Shown: one piece after another, positions 48,209 through 63,024 of the stretch | Layout: the number at the start of each line of letters is the position of its first letter | Position numbering within the stretch: the first letter of the stretch is position 1 | Assembly: GCA_920105625.2 (NCBI GenBank) | Contig: OV050030.1 | Span: 185,241,315 to 185,305,314 of the forward strand | Length of the DNA stretch: 64,000 nucleotides | DNA from: Clusia tigrina | Lineage: Eukaryota > Arthropoda > Insecta > Diptera > Clusiidae | Reading direction: 5' to 3' | Program-made: the position numbers and the translations under genes | The notes under the pieces: model-generated | What the model was told of the DNA's origin: nothing | What the model saw: only the letters and a program-made list of their open reading frames with translations | The model's database searches: none

Positions 48209-48890
48209 TCCTTCTAAAAGTGCTTGGGCCAGTCCTATACACATGGTCGCCAAGAAAACAGGTGGTTGGCGAGTTTGTGGTGACTATAGGAAACTTAATT
48301 CGCAAACAGTACCAGACAGGTACCCTATAGCCCACATTCATGACTTTTCCGAGAATCTTTACGGTAAGTCTATTTTCACCACCCTAGACCTTGTGAGGGC
48401 ATATTATCAAGTACCAATGGCTGATGAAGACATCCAAAAAACTGCAGTATGTACACCTTTTGGACTTTTGGAATTTTTGTACATGCCTTTTGGACTAAGA
48501 AACGCCACGCAAACATTTCAACGTTTTATGGATTCTGTTTTTCGAGGACTAGATTTCGTATTCTGTTATATTGATGACATCTTAATCATGTCACAATCAG
48601 CTGAACAACATCGGGAGCACTTGCAAATAGTTTTTGAACGCCTACGACACTATGGCCTGACCATAAATGTCAACAAATGTAATTTTGGTGTACCTGAGGT
48701 AAGATTTCTTGGTTACATTATTAATGGAAATGGTTGTTGTCCACCTACAGACCGTATTGATGCAGTAAAAGACTACCCGAGGCCAGATACAATCTGCGAG
48801 CTGAGACGTTTTATTGGTGTCATTATCGCCGTTGCATACCCCATGCAGCCCATCTACAAGCTCCTCTAAATGCACTCATAGGTAACTCTA
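48200..48890 (+). pseudogene. E15 reverse transcriptase
   Basis: It starts with [20 protein letters not shown] and [20 protein letters not shown]. It continues with [31 protein letters not shown] and the active site [11 protein letters not shown] (intact YxDD). A one-base shift near 48815 ends the frame ([13 protein letters not shown]). The correct reading moves to another frame toward RNase H. Closely similar LTRs imply a recent insertion with few lesions. Confidence 0.93.
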
Positions 48891-50680
48891 AGAAGAACGA
48901 TAAAACAATAATACCATGGACACCAGTGACTGAAAATTCTTTTGAAACATGCAAGAGAAGTTTATGTGAAGCCACCATGCTCGCACACCCTGCTCCTGAC
49001 CTTAACCTGGCTCTCGTAACAGACGCTTCTGATACAGCCATTGGAGCCGTCCTAGAGCAAAATCTTAACGGCACCTGAAGACCACTGGGATTCTTCTCTT
49101 CCAAATTGTCAAAAAGTGAAAGAGGTTACAGCACGTATGACAGAGAATTATTGGCAATTTACGAGGCAATAAAATATTTTCGACATATGTTAGAGGCCCG
49201 ACATTTCATAATCAAACCTGACCACAAACCTCTAGTTCACGCATTTTCACAACGACCTGAAAAAGCATCACCCAGACAATTAAGAAACTTGGATTTTATT
49301 TCACAGTTTACGACAGAAATTGTTTACCTTTCTGGACCTGACAACATCGTTGCTGATGCCTTGTCCAGACTTAATGAAATATCAATGCCAACGAACATTT
49401 CCACAGAGGACATTCAATCTGCTCAGGAGGAAGACGAAGAGTTGAGAACTATACTTGAAGGCGAAAATTCTTTGCAACTGCAAATTATTCATTTTGATAC
49501 TTCGTCGATATATTGCGACATTTCAACTGCACATGTGCGACCGTACATCCCGAACTCACTACGCAAGCAGATATTCAACTTTGTTCACGGACTTTCTCAC
49601 CCTAGCGGCCGAGCGACTCTACAACAAGTACGCGTTAAATACATCTGGCCTGGAATTAAAAAGGATATCATCAACTGGTGCCGAAACTGTCAGCATTGTC
49701 AACAAGCAAAAATCACCCGGCACAATCGCTTCACGCCAAACAAAATTGATGTTCCTGATAACCGTTTCGATCATGTACACTTAGACATTGTTGTGATGCC
49801 CCTAGTACAGGGCTACAGATACTGTCTGACGATGATTGATCTATTTTCCAGATGGCCTGAAGCAGTGCCACTCAAAGAAATGTCTGCCCAAACTGTGGCT
49901 AATGAATTTTGGTCAACTTGGGTATCGAGATTTGGTTGTCCAAAAATCATTACAACCGACCAAGGTACACAATTTGAATCAAACCTTTTCAAATCACTTG
50001 CGGTACTCATTGGAGCCAAACGAACTCGGACAACAGCATATCACCCACAGTCAAACGGTATGGTAGAACGATGGCACAGATCGTTTAAGGCATCTTTAAT
50101 GTGCCACCCTAATGTCTCATGGGTTGACATATTGCCTTCCGTTCTTCTCGGTCTCAGGACAGCATTCAAAGATGATCTTAGAGCATCACCATCTGACTTA
50201 CTCTACGGTGGGCACTTGCGTTTGCCTAATGAATTTTTCACTGAAAACAATACGCAAATTAATTCGTCAGAGTTTCTTCAAAAACTACAAGAACACTTTA
50301 GAATACTACGACCTACACCAACTGCTCATCACTCTAAAGGAGAAATGTTCACATTGAAAGGACTTGAAACCTGCTCACATGTATTTCTGAGGACTGATGC
50401 AATGCGTAATCCACTTCAACCGCCTTACACTGGACCTTTCGAAGTAGTCAAGCGAATATCAGATCGTTTATTCACCATACGTATAAAAGACAAAGACGTA
50501 AATATTTCTGCTGATCGTTTGAAACCCGTATTCCATCTTGAAGATTCAAATGCAACAGTAACTCAACAGGGAACCACGAACTTTACATTGCAGCCCATTC
50601 CAACTTCTCCGGTAACTCCATCACCACAGAGAGTTTCTTTTCAGGATGATCGTGACTGTGTCACTGGAGGGGGAGTGCTT
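48890..50680 (+). pseudogene. E15 RNase H and integrase
   Basis: RNase H starts near 48990 (LALVTDASDTAIGAVLEQN, stop at 49077). It continues in the 566-codon frame 49106-50806 with YSTYDRELLAIYEAIKYFRH, KPDHKPLVHAF and VADALSRLNE. Integrase has a zinc finger (HGLSHPSGRATLQ, CRNCQHCQQAK), Asp in HLDIVVMPL, Asp in TTDQGTQFES and Glu in PQSNGMVERWHRS, all present. The frame then runs through the polypurine tract (GGAGGGGGAG) into the LTR, so its last 40 codons are LTR-derived. Confidence 0.93.
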
Positions 50681-50900
50681 GTGGCAACACCGCCTCAGCA
50701 GACAGCAGATAACGCAAAATCTGGCATGGCAGAAAGTCGTCAACAAAGGAGAAAACAGAAGTTAGTTCCTCGCGAAGTATACAACACCACAGTTGTGGCA
50801 AATTAACCTTTTATATTAATTACTCGTTTTAAATGAAATAAAGTTTATTTAAATAGTTGTTAAGTGTAATCAACGCCTTTTATTTACACAATCGGCTATA
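50680..50900 (+). repeat. E15 3' LTR (221 bp)
   Basis: Partner of 46282-46502 with the same length and two substitutions. It follows the polypurine tract at 50667-50676. Confidence 0.93.
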
Positions 50901-51720
50901 AATCTATTACATTTTTATGTAAACAAATGGATAATTTATTATATGTCTTACAATTGTTTTTAATTCCGTAAAACTGATTTTTACATTGTAATATTGAATT
51001 ATAATTGATTTTGTTAATTTTTGATTTTAATTTAACTGGTTTTACAACAATTTTTTTACAATATTCTGTATCGGTTTCTGGGAAACTAATTATATAAATA
51101 ATAGTCTCAGTCTATTATTGGCTATTTTAATCTCTGCGAATTCTAGCAATTCAGCAATGTAAGGTATGTTTTCTTTATTGAAAATTTCTTTAGCAATATT
51201 TATTTCGGTATTTGATAAAATATAAGAATTAATTACGTTAGCCTTTGCCCAATGAATGGCATACTCTATATTGATTATTTCCTTCTATTAATTATTAGTT
51301 GTTTATTGTTATTTTCGAGAGCATTATTAATTTTTTCCGTCAAAATAATTTGGTCAGAGTGGTCCGGGTTTCCGGCTGTCCACTTCCATGCACTGCCGAT
51401 AAATTCGAGTGATCGTTGGTCTTTCTGTTTATACTGAGTCTGTTTTAATGGTTTTTTATTTTTTCAATCTCATCGGAAATGAATGGGTATAAGGAGTGGT
51501 CCGTATTAATTTTGGTTCTAAATATTGTTTCTAGGTTATTAATTGAATCTTCGTATTTCTGTAAGTCTATGATATGAATGATTTTGAACGTTCCTGTTTG
51601 TAATTTAGCTAATCCAGTCTCTATTGTTACTAGTTGCGAATTTGAGTAATCCAATATTTGAGCATCGGCTTTGCATAATGCAAAGAAACATATTATTAAC
51701 TGTAAAAAGAGTAAAGAAAG
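50901..51720 (-). pseudogene. E14 env-like gene, 5' part
   Basis: This is the upstream part of the envelope-like gene, following the integrase stop at 51727. A hydrophobic, signal-peptide-like start lies at about 51715-51660 next to a TTTTTACAG sequence that could be the splice acceptor such genes use. The frame 51654-51445 (SQLVTIETGLAKLQTGTFKI) is env-like. Beyond 51445 the reading is broken by stops and shifts down to the E15 insertion at 50901. Errantivirus Env proteins promote membrane fusion. This copy is disrupted both by lesions and by E15. Confidence 0.7.
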
Positions 51721-51726
51721 AAATTA

Positions 51727-52752
51727 TTAATTTCTTATCAAGCTTTTGTGTACTATTCTACCGGTATCGGTCACGCTTGTGCTATTTCGGTTTTCCCTGA
51801 CTATTTCCTTGACAAACGGCTTCGAAAGTTTTGTCCCTAATCGCCTATTTCTTTTAACAAAAATTATTTGTCCTGGTAGATATTGTTTAGGATCATGCTT
51901 ATTCTTGTTGTGGTATTCTAAATCTTTCTGTTGTTTCTTCTGTAGGGTTTCAATGTTTGAATTTCTAACTCTTTCATAATGGTCAGGTGTAAAGCCCATG
52001 TTTCTACCAAAAAATAAATCGACAGGCTTTTTTCCTGTAACTGAGTGTATCGAGTGGTTATATTCGGAAACAGCGCGTTCCAGAAGTTCTTCAAAATTCC
52101 TTTGGGTTCCATTCTCTTTGAGACATCTCATAATTTCTACCAAAGTTGAATGGAAGCGTTCAACCTGTCCGTTAGCCTGACTTCGGTATGGTGGCGATGT
52201 ATAAATTTCAATACCTAATTCATCTTTCATCATGAATTTCATCGAGGCTGAGTTAAGGGATGGTTCATTGTCGATGATAATAGATTTCGGAACTCCAAAT
52301 GCAAAAATTATGTCCCTAAGTGGTCGTCTTATGTCTTCTATTGATCTACTTTTAAGAATTTTTGTCATGGCATATTTCGTAAATTTATCCAGAGCTGTCA
52401 TAACAACTTTATTTTCTGTTAGGAATAAATCTATATGCACTATATGTCCTGGAAAGGACGGTATGGGCGTTTCTCCTAATTTAATTTGATTGGGATGCCA
52501 TTCGTACTTATTTTCCTTACATATTTGACAAATTTTCGTTATGTTTTATATTTTGTTTATCATTGAGGGAAAGTAGTACTTTTCAAGAATCTGGGATTTA
52601 TTTTCAAGGGCATTTCGATGAGCCCGTTTATGGATTTCAAGAATTATATTTTCTTGTTCTTGTTCGTTAATTATATCTTCAACCATTTTTTGAGTATAAC
52701 GTGCTTTGTAGTTGGAAAAATTAAGGGGGTAAATATTCTGTATCATTCCCAT
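51727..52752 (-). pseudogene. E14 integrase
   Basis: The zinc-finger region begins in frame 52752-52546 (VEDIINEQEQENIILEIHKR, HRNA). The catalytic core and C-terminus are in 52440-51727: MHIDLFLTENK (first Asp), KSIIIDNEPSLNS (second) and QANGQVERFHSTL (Glu), with the three residues present. The end VTDTGRIVHKSLIRN closes pol right before env. A stop near 52545 interrupts between finger and core. Confidence 0.9.
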
Positions 52753-54500
52753 AATTCTTTAAATATCTTTTAAAAAGTTGTAAAAGTTTTTCTTCTGTAT
52801 ATTGTTGCTCTGTAATTATGTGTCTATGGATTCCTGGGAAAACTATTTTAAATTGATAAGTGGAAGTTTCGTCGATTTTAAGAATAACCTGATTTTTAAA
52901 AACATTTACTGGAGTTTCAGTGCAAGGTATCAAATTGTGACTAGAGCTTTCATCGCTATGCACTGTAGGAGTTAGTGAATTAATTTGGGCCGGTATTCTT
53001 GATAAAGTATCAGCCACTACGTTTGCCTTACCAGGTTTCTAGATGAGTTGGTAGTTATATTCTTCAAAAATAGCTTTCCATCTTTTCATCTTGCTGTTGG
53101 AATTTTTGCACTCAAGGCGTAGGTGAGTGGTTGGTGATCTGTATAAATTTTAATTTTTTTGGAACCGTACAAGTAATTTCTGAGTGGATTCAGTGACCAT
53201 ATTATTGCCAACAATTCTTTCTCGTTTGTGGCATAATTCTCCTCTGTTTTTGATAGCGATCTTGAAATAAATGTTATCGGCTTATCATTTTGCGAGAGCA
53301 CTGCTCCTATCGCATAGTTCGAGGCATCTGTGGTCAGTTCAAATTCTTTTTCAAAATTTGGACGTGAAAGAATTACTTCTTTCGATATTAATACGTTTTT
53401 TATTTTATCAAAAGATTCAACTGCATCCTTATCAAGAACAATCGGTTTGCTTTTGGAAGCATGTTTGGACACTCGTCCATCTTCCCCTCGTAAAAGATTT
53501 GTTAGGGGTTTTGCGATTTTCTCATAATCCCTAATGAATCGCCTGTAATATCCGGACATTCCTAGGAATGAACGGAGTTCTTTCAATGTTTTTGGTTCTG
53601 GCATTTTGTTTATCGCTTCTACTTTGGATGGATTAGTTTTTATTCCGTTTATTCCTACTACATACCCTAAGAATTCTACATCTTCCCTTAAAAACTCGCA
53701 CTTGTCTAGCTGCACTTTCATGTTTGCTGCTTCAAGTGTCTTCATAACAATTCTCAGATTTTCGAGGTGTTCTTCTAAATCTTTTCCAAAGATAATTATA
53801 TCATCGATGTAGACATAACATCTTTTACCGATGTGCTGTCGAAGTATGTCATCTAGTGTTCTTTGGAAAATCGCCGGGCGTTTTTTAATCCGAACGGCAA
53901 TTTGAGAAACTCATATTTTCCGTTGTTAACGGAAAATGCAGTTTTTTCGACATCGCATTCCCTTAGCGGAATTTGATGGAAACCGCTTTTTAGGTCAATA
54001 ATTGAAAAAAATTTGTTCTTTCCGAGATTGGAAAGTACTTCTTCGATTTCCGGAATCGGGTACCTATCAGGGATAGTCACCTCATTGAGCTTACGGTAAT
54101 CAATTACCATCCGGTATTTTTTCACTCCCGATGCATCCATCTTTTTCGGGACGACCCATACTGGCGAGTTGTATGGTGAGCGTGATGGTCGTATAATACC
54201 ATCGACCAAAAGTTCCTCGACCTGTCTTTCTACTTCCTCTTTCAAGGCTAAAGGGTAAGGGTAGGATCTAGAATAAATTGGAGTATCGTTGGTTGTTCGA
54301 ATTTCTCCTTTAACTATTGAAGTGTATGTTAAACTCCTATTTGGGTCAGAAAACAGATGTGGACAATTTTTAATTAAATTAATTAATTTTTCTTTTTGAT
54401 TCTCTGTTAAATGTGAAACGCGTAAATCGATATTATTCACATCCTGTGCTGCTTGCTGTTTTAAAGGAATAACTAAATTTTGTAGAATTATCATAACGTT
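52753..54500 (-). pseudogene. E14 reverse transcriptase and RNase H
   Basis: Frame 54494-53853 has RSRSPYNSPVWVVPKKMD-type fingers, YRMVIDYRKLNEVTIPDRYP and FFSIIDLKSGFHQIPL. A one-base deletion near 53880 (LKNARRFSKEH) shifts the frame ahead of the active site, YIDDIIIFGKD at about 53795. Frame 53745-53086 holds the thumb (ELRSFLGMSGYYRRFI) and RNase H (TTDASNYAIGAVLSQN, TDHQPLTYAL). The ADTLSRI end is in 53017-52721. Identity is secure. Confidence 0.93.
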
Positions 54501-54810
54501 CTTATCTGTATGTATTACCGCTCCTATCTGTTTAAGTGTGTCGTTACCTATTATACCATGGAATTATTCAAGTCCAGGTAAAATAAAAAATTTTAATTGT
54601 GGTGTCTGTGGTCCAAGAATGTTTGCAAATGTATGGTGATTAACTTCAATTTTTCCCGCTACTGAATTAACGAAAAATGATTCTTGGTTTTTTATGGGAT
54701 TTGATATTTTTGTAGATTGAATATAATTCTTATTCGATCCTGTGTCTATTAGAAAGTTAAGTGTGTCTCCACTTCCAGTGATATATTCAAAATAAGGTAG
54801 TGAAGACGAT
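54500..54810 (-). pseudogene. E14 aspartic protease
   Basis: Between gag and reverse transcriptase the minus strand reads LNFLIDTGSNKNYIQ near 54760, the retropepsin site, followed by ILGPQTPQLKFFILPG. A stop lies near 54565. It is a normal protease position for an errantivirus. Confidence 0.85.
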
Positions 54811-54870
54811 CTTACTCTAAAAAATTAATATTGTCTAATTGTTTAGGAATAGAATTAAAATATTGTTCTT

Positions 54871-56397
54871 TTAAAATTGAACCAGCACTCTGAGTTTCTT
54901 GTAGAGTATCGGAAGATGTTTGGTTTGCTTCATCCAAGTGTGGTGAAAATATGTCATTAGGGTAGTTGTAAGACGGTGATTGGAAAGTTTCCTGGAACAA
55001 TTTTGCTGAAACTCAGCATAAGCATTTGCATCATGGTCTGGATATTGATATCCAGTTTCAACGTTGTTGGGACTTGGCTGATATCTGTCGTAATTGTAAG
55101 TTTCGTTATTCAAATATGGATGTTCAACTTCGTAACAACTATGAAGGTCTGTGGTGACAAAGAAGTTTCTTTGCATCTTGTTTGGAGTGTGTGTTTGGAA
55201 AGTCATTGGTCGTTTTTGACCATTGTTATTGTGTTGAAAATTAGGCCTATTTTGATAATTTACGTTTCTGGTTTGTATCGAATGGTGTATCTCCATAGGC
55301 TGTGGGGGTTTGGGAGGCATGTTTGGTCTGGAATTAAATGCTTGGTTTGGTCTTGGAAATTGGAAGTTTGGCTGAAGTGTATTATTTTGTTTAAATGGGT
55401 TACCGTTTTGCATAAAAGGGTTTGTGCCCTGGTGATTTTGAGTTCTCCAAGTATTATTTAAGAATGGGTTTGCCCTATTTTGGATGATAGGATTAGTATT
55501 TTTGGCAGGTGGCCAATGAACTAATTCAGGATGAAAATTATTTCTATTTGTGGGAAAATTAAATTTTTTTGGTGGTCTAGGTGGTACCATTTTGTAATTA
55601 GCTGAGCTATTCTGTGCGTAATTCATACGGAAATTCATATTATCAAGTTTTTGGCATAAATTAAGAGCCTGCGGAAGAGAAGTAGGTTCTCTTATGCTAA
55701 GCAAACGGGGTCCGTTAAGTCCTCGAATAAATGTATCGAGTGCCTTATCTCTATAGCAATTGGTCATAGCCTGCAGTGAGTCCTCACTTATGTCAAGGCA
55801 GGAAATTTTGTCTAGTATCAACGATAAGTGTTGATACACCTTCTGATAGAACTCCTGAATTGAATTATTTCGTTGAGCTAGGGTGGTGAGTTGATACTCC
55901 AAGGTACCAATATCCCTTTTGTCCGAATAGTGCATCATTAAGCACTGTTTTATTTTTACCCAATTTAATGGAGTTTTGTAGGATTCCAAAGCGGTATCCA
56001 CTTCTCCTACAATTTTATGCCTGACTGTATGGAGTATCGCATAATACTTTGGAGTTCCTTTTAGGTTCTCGTATACGGAAAATATGCGATCTGTGGTTCT
56101 TCTCCAGGAGTTAAATTCTCCCGGAGCCCCTGAAAATTCCCTAAGACATTTCACTATGTCTGGGATCCTGTCTAGCTCGTTAATATTTTCTCTTGTCAAT
56201 TCTACTTGGCAATCCGTGCTATCGTCTTTCGAAAAAGGATTATTCAAATTTTGTATCGTTGAGGTTACCAAGTCGGTTATTTGTTGTTGTAGTGCTTTGT
56301 CCATCTTTAATCCTCGATTTGATATGCTGGGTGTCGTATTGTTAAAATTCAGTCTGCTTAACTGTTGTGTTAATTCGTCAGCAGTCACTTTTGTCAT
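54871..56397 (-). pseudogene. E14 errantivirus-type Gag
   Basis: A 513-codon frame. I prefer the inner ATG at 56397 (MTKVTADELTQQLSRLNF) to the one 15 bases upstream, but cannot decide. The capsid region includes VKCLREFSGAPGEFNSWR and IQEFYQKVYQHLSLILDKIS. The C-terminal third is rich in Asn, Pro and Gln (NPFMQNGNPFKQNN, QNRPNFQHNNNGQK) and lacks CCHC knuckles, as in other errantiviruses. The overlapping frame 55000-54812 continues toward protease. Nearly intact apart from the shift at its end. Confidence 0.9.
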
Positions 56398-57059
56398 TTT
56401 CAACGAATACAATTTTTTTAATTTTATTTCCTTGTTTGTAAATTTTTATACACTAGAGTAAATGGCTGTAAGAGTCACAGTGTGAATTTGTTCCTATAGG
56501 TTTTTTAATTAATTATGGTTTGAATTTGACCCTTGAATTCAGACAATTCTTGGAAATCTTTTAATCGGAATTAATAATAATGTGTTGTTTTCAGTGGAAA
56601 AAAATAATTGCTTTGTAGTCACTTTCAGATATTACATTTAGATACAAATATAAACTAAGTTATGTATTTTCTAAGCTGAGTAATTAATTCCTTCCTTCTT
56701 TTTTTTATTTACTGCAATTTCTCTAATCTCTATATTTTTCGTAAATATTGTCCTCTCTATTTATTTTTTATCAATTTGGTAAATTTTCGTTTTTCAATAT
56801 ATTTTTTCTTTCACTAAAAAATGTCTTAAAACTAGTCTTACGAATATCATTCCAACGATGTCAATGGAGGTTGAGCTCTTGGTGTTCTCCCTTTCCGTTC
56901 GTACTTAGGCACCTCGTAGTTACGTTATTCCTTGACTTTTTTTGTTGAAAATCCGCCAACTGTTGTCCAAGGATCGATATTACCCAGAACTTCACTGTTG
57001 GGTTTTTGGCCCCAAATTGCTGCTCCAAAGATTTAATGTATCCCGAACTTCACATTTGG

Positions 57060-57076
57060 GTCCCTGCTCGGGCGCC
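57060..57076 (-). other. E14 primer-binding site
   Basis: On the minus strand the LTR end AACT runs into TGGCGCCCGAGCAGGGA, a lysine-tRNA-type primer-binding site. 56398-57059 is the untranslated leader of E14 with no coding frame I trust. Confidence 0.75.
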
Positions 57077-57366
57077 AGTTAAGATTATTTCTTTTGGTTG
57101 TTTTTAAAAAAAGCCCGAAGCCAACTTTATTGTTTCACTTCTAATTTACAACTGAATTTAATCTAACATAATTAAATAAATGCAAATGCCAAATTCACCA
57201 ACTGCTCTGCCGGACGCGTGGATCATATTCCATATGAAGTTTTTATACTATTTTCGTTGTTGTTGTTTTCGAGTACGTGACTGTGGGCAATGCAGACACT
57301 TCGTCAGCATTCTTATTCGTGGGAATGGAATTTTGGTTCCAAGTTGCAACTTCCAAGTTCTTAACT
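57077..57366 (-). repeat. E14 5' LTR (290 bp)
   Basis: Partner of 45397-45689. The 4-bp TATA at 57367 is the other half of the target duplication. Confidence 0.93.
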
Positions 57367-57428
57367 TATATATTTGTATATGTATATGTATATTTCTATT
57401 CTTTGTATATGTACGAGTATATTAATAG

Positions 57429-57647
<219 letters not shown>

Positions 57648-57677
57648 TTTTATTTTATTTTATTTTTTGTATATGTA

Positions 57678-58230
57678 CGAGGTCTGTTCAAAACGTATCG
57701 CGAATTTCGCACTTTCGCGGGCTACGGATGTTCGATTTTCGATATTTTTGTGGCGCTACATTGGTACTCATGACCCTCACTCATGTTGACAATCTGTTCC
57801 ATTTTGAATGTTCAGTCAGTTTTTGACAGCTATTGTGGATGGACGTGTTTTAGCTTGTCTTCGATTTTTGTCTATCCCGAAAAATGGATCAAAGAATTTG
57901 TTTCAAATTTTGTGTGAAAAACAACATAAAGTGCGCGTAAATATTCCGAATGTTGACTGTTGCATACAGCGAAGGTACTTTGGACAAAAGCAACGTTTAG
58001 CGGATCTACAAAATGTTTTCAGAGAGCCGAGAAGATGTGAGCGACGAAGAGCGATCCGGACGCCCGAGCACGTCAACGAGCAACAACAGACGAAAACATT
58101 GATGAAGTAAAGAAACTAGTATTGGTCAATCGTCGAATCACTGTCAGAAAAGTTGCTGAGGACCTAAATATATCGATTGGCTCGTGCCATTCCATTATCA
58201 CTAAAAGCTTGGGCTTGAGGCGGGACGCCT
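57678..58230 (+). pseudogene. E16: mariner 5' half
   Basis: It starts CGAGGTCTGTTCAAAACG after TA. The transposase starts near 57885 (MDQRICF..., same opening as E18) and continues in broken frames with [21 protein letters not shown] residues (58060-58105) and [20 protein letters not shown] (58122 onward). It ends at about 58230 after LGLRRDAL, where microsatellite sequence begins. Only the DNA-binding half is left. Confidence 0.85.
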
Positions 58231-58590
<360 letters not shown>

Positions 58591-58944
58591 TTATATATCT
58601 AATAGTGAAAATCAACAGAATTTTGGGGTCGCCCTGATGTTGCAGGTATCCATGTAATGGCGTGGATAAAACGCCTAGAAATGAGGACAAAGGCTCAGAT
58701 ATTCCTTTTCTTTACTTCGCCACAAGGCAAAGACAAAAATGAGAAGCTTGTGTTGGGTTTGGTGATCAGCACAAGTCTGATTTTTAATTTAATTTTTAGT
58801 TAACATGAAACCTCTTATGGTCTAATTCTTATTCACCAATCAATATCAATTCCTTCACTCACTCTTGCTTAACTTATTAAAAAAGTTACGCGCTATGATG
58901 AGCATGCATGCATACATTCACATCAATTTATATATATATATATA
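58591..58944. other. Unassigned 350 bp, possible LTR remnant
   Basis: Moderately GC-containing sequence between two microsatellites. It has no coding frame and no similarity that I can see to other parts of the window. A TTTTGGGGTCGCCC stretch near 58620 has a primer-binding-site look, but this is weak. A short TA run precedes E17. Confidence 0.35.
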
Positions 58945-59473
58945 CGAGGTGTGATCAAAAAATAACCGTTATTGTGTGATCAAAAAGAAAGTATTTATTT
59001 ATTCATCAACAACTATCTTGTCCCCTTCAAAGTAATTCCCCTCAGATATAATACACTTATGCCAGCGTTTTTTCCAATCCTCGAAACACATCTGAAAGGT
59101 TTTTTTTGGTATCGCCAATAGCTCCTGTTTCGATTTTTCTTTTATCTCCTCAATCGTAGCAAAATGCTTTCCTTTCATCGGTGTCTTCAGTTTTGGAAAG
59201 AGGAAAAAGTCAGCGGGGGCCAAGTCCGGTAAATACGGTGGTTGAGGCATGATAACGGTTTTGTTTTTGGCCAAAAAATTACACACAAGCATCGATGTGG
59301 GAGCTGGTGCGTTATCATGGTGCAAAATCCATGTCAAAAACAAACCGACAATCCAAAATGGTTGGTATTGCCAACATATATAAAAGACATGTGTACCAAC
59401 ATAAAAAAAAAATGCGAACATCGAACATACGTAACTCACGAAAAGATGAAAATAAAGGTTATTTTTTGATCAC
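58945..59473 (-). mobile_element. E17: internally deleted mariner (about 530 bp)
   Basis: It is flanked by CGAGGTGTGATCAAAAAATAACC on the left and the matching end, which has lost its last CCTCG, on the right. On the minus strand the 5' untranslated region is fused directly to the C-terminal third of the E18-type transposase, giving a 146-codon frame (59439-58999). That frame has LHHDNAPAPTS and YLPDLAPADFFLFPKL (second and third Asp), but the helix-turn-helix and first Asp are deleted. It is a MITE-like derivative that E18-type transposase could have moved. Confidence 0.9.
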
Positions 59474-59498
59474 ATATATATATATATATACGAGTATA

Positions 59499-60945
<1,447 letters not shown>

Positions 60946-61019
60946 GTATGTATATATATTTGTATATATCTATATATGTATATATATTTGTGTATGTATA
61001 ATTTTATGTATATGAATAT

Positions 61020-61543
61020 TGTAGGGATCCGTGCTTGTCATCGCTAGTGGCGAGCGCCCTTTTTCTGCGGGTAAAAAGCGCGGGCGTAGCCAAAGACCTG
61101 GTGGTTCCAAATGACGCGCTTGACTCTGCCAGGTAAAACACCGTCTTGTTCAGTTCTTCAATATAGATCAAGAGCTTTGTTACTTAAAATCAAGGGTAAT
61201 ATATACTATTTACAATAAACACTTACACTCTAGATGCTTACCTTTCGGTTGCTCCAGTTACGCGATTGTTGATTGGTGGCGGTTGGTTAAGCCAGCTGAC
61301 CTACTCGATATAAAAATGTCGATGGAGCATTCTAAATTCCAATGACCATTGTCAACTCGATTCCGGAACTTGACACCCTAAAATTTGACATAATGAATTA
61401 AACAATAATCAAGGCACCCTAAAACCTTGTGCGTTAATATAACTTTCATGTTAACTACACCAAATGTGTGGTATCTATTACAAATGGGTGCTGTGAATCA
61501 ACTAGAAGAAGGTATTACAAATACCTTCTAGTGACTACTTACA
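61020..61543. repeat. LTR-like block, copy 1
   Basis: TGTAGGGATCC...CTACTTACA gives possible TG/CA ends, about 524 bp. It is related to the solo LTR at 38149 (shared middle region around ATATACTATTT and GACCTACT). An almost identical copy is at 62463. The exact borders are uncertain, and no target duplication is clear. Confidence 0.6.
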
Positions 61544-61576
61544 ATCTTCTTCTTGCACTGTAAACAATTTTGTGCA

Positions 61577-61735
61577 TTTTATCTGTCAAGAACAAACTGA
61601 CAATCCAAAATGGTGGGTATTGCCAACATGTATAACAAACATGTGTACCAACATAACAGAAAAAAAATGCGAACATCGAACATACGTAACTCACGAAAAG
61701 GTGAAAATAACGGTTTTTGTTTTAATCACACCTCG
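61577..61735 (-). mobile_element. E19: mariner 5' end, inverted fragment
   Basis: This is the reverse complement of the first about 159 bp of E18 (59499-59657). It joins the end of the LTR-like unit through a shared TTTTAT. Confidence 0.92.
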
Positions 61736-61757
61736 TATACTCGTATATATATATATA

Positions 61758-62396
<639 letters not shown>

Positions 62397-62462
62397 GTAT
62401 ATATATTTATATCTATATATGTATATATATTTGTGTATGCATAATTTTATGTATATGAATAT

Positions 62463-62985
62463 TGTAGGGATCCGTGCTTGTCATCGCTAGTGGCGAGCGC
62501 CCTTTTTCTGCGGGTAATAAGCGCGGGCGTAGCCAAAGACCTGGTGGTTCCAAATGATGCGCTTGACTCTGCCAGGTAAAACACCGTCTTGTTCAGTTCT
62601 TCAATATAGATCAAGAGCTTTGTTACTTAAAATCATAGGTAATATATACTATTTACAAGAAACACTTACACTCTAGATGCTTACCTTTCGGTTGCTCCAG
62701 GTACGCGATTGTTGATTGGTGGCGGTTGGTTAAGCCAGCTGACCTACTCGATATAAAAATGTCGATGGAGCATTCTAAATTCCAATGACCATTGTCAACT
62801 CGATTCCGGAACTTGACACCCTAAAATTTGACATAATGAATTAAACAATAATCAAGGCACCCTAAAACCTTGCGCGTTAATATAACTTTCATGTTAACTA
62901 CACCAAATGTGTGGTATCTATTACAAATGGGTGCTGTGAATCAACTAGAAGAAGGTATTACAAATACCTTCTAGTGACTACTTAC
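62463..62985. repeat. LTR-like block, copy 2
   Basis: Nearly identical to 61020-61543, with only scattered substitutions (for example CAAGGG/CATAGG, GTTACGCG/GGTACGCG). It is part of a direct duplication of about 1.1 kb (60435-61582 and 61900-63024). Confidence 0.85.
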
Positions 62986-63024
62986 AATCTTCTTCTTGCA
63001 CTGTAAACAATTTTGTGCATTTTA

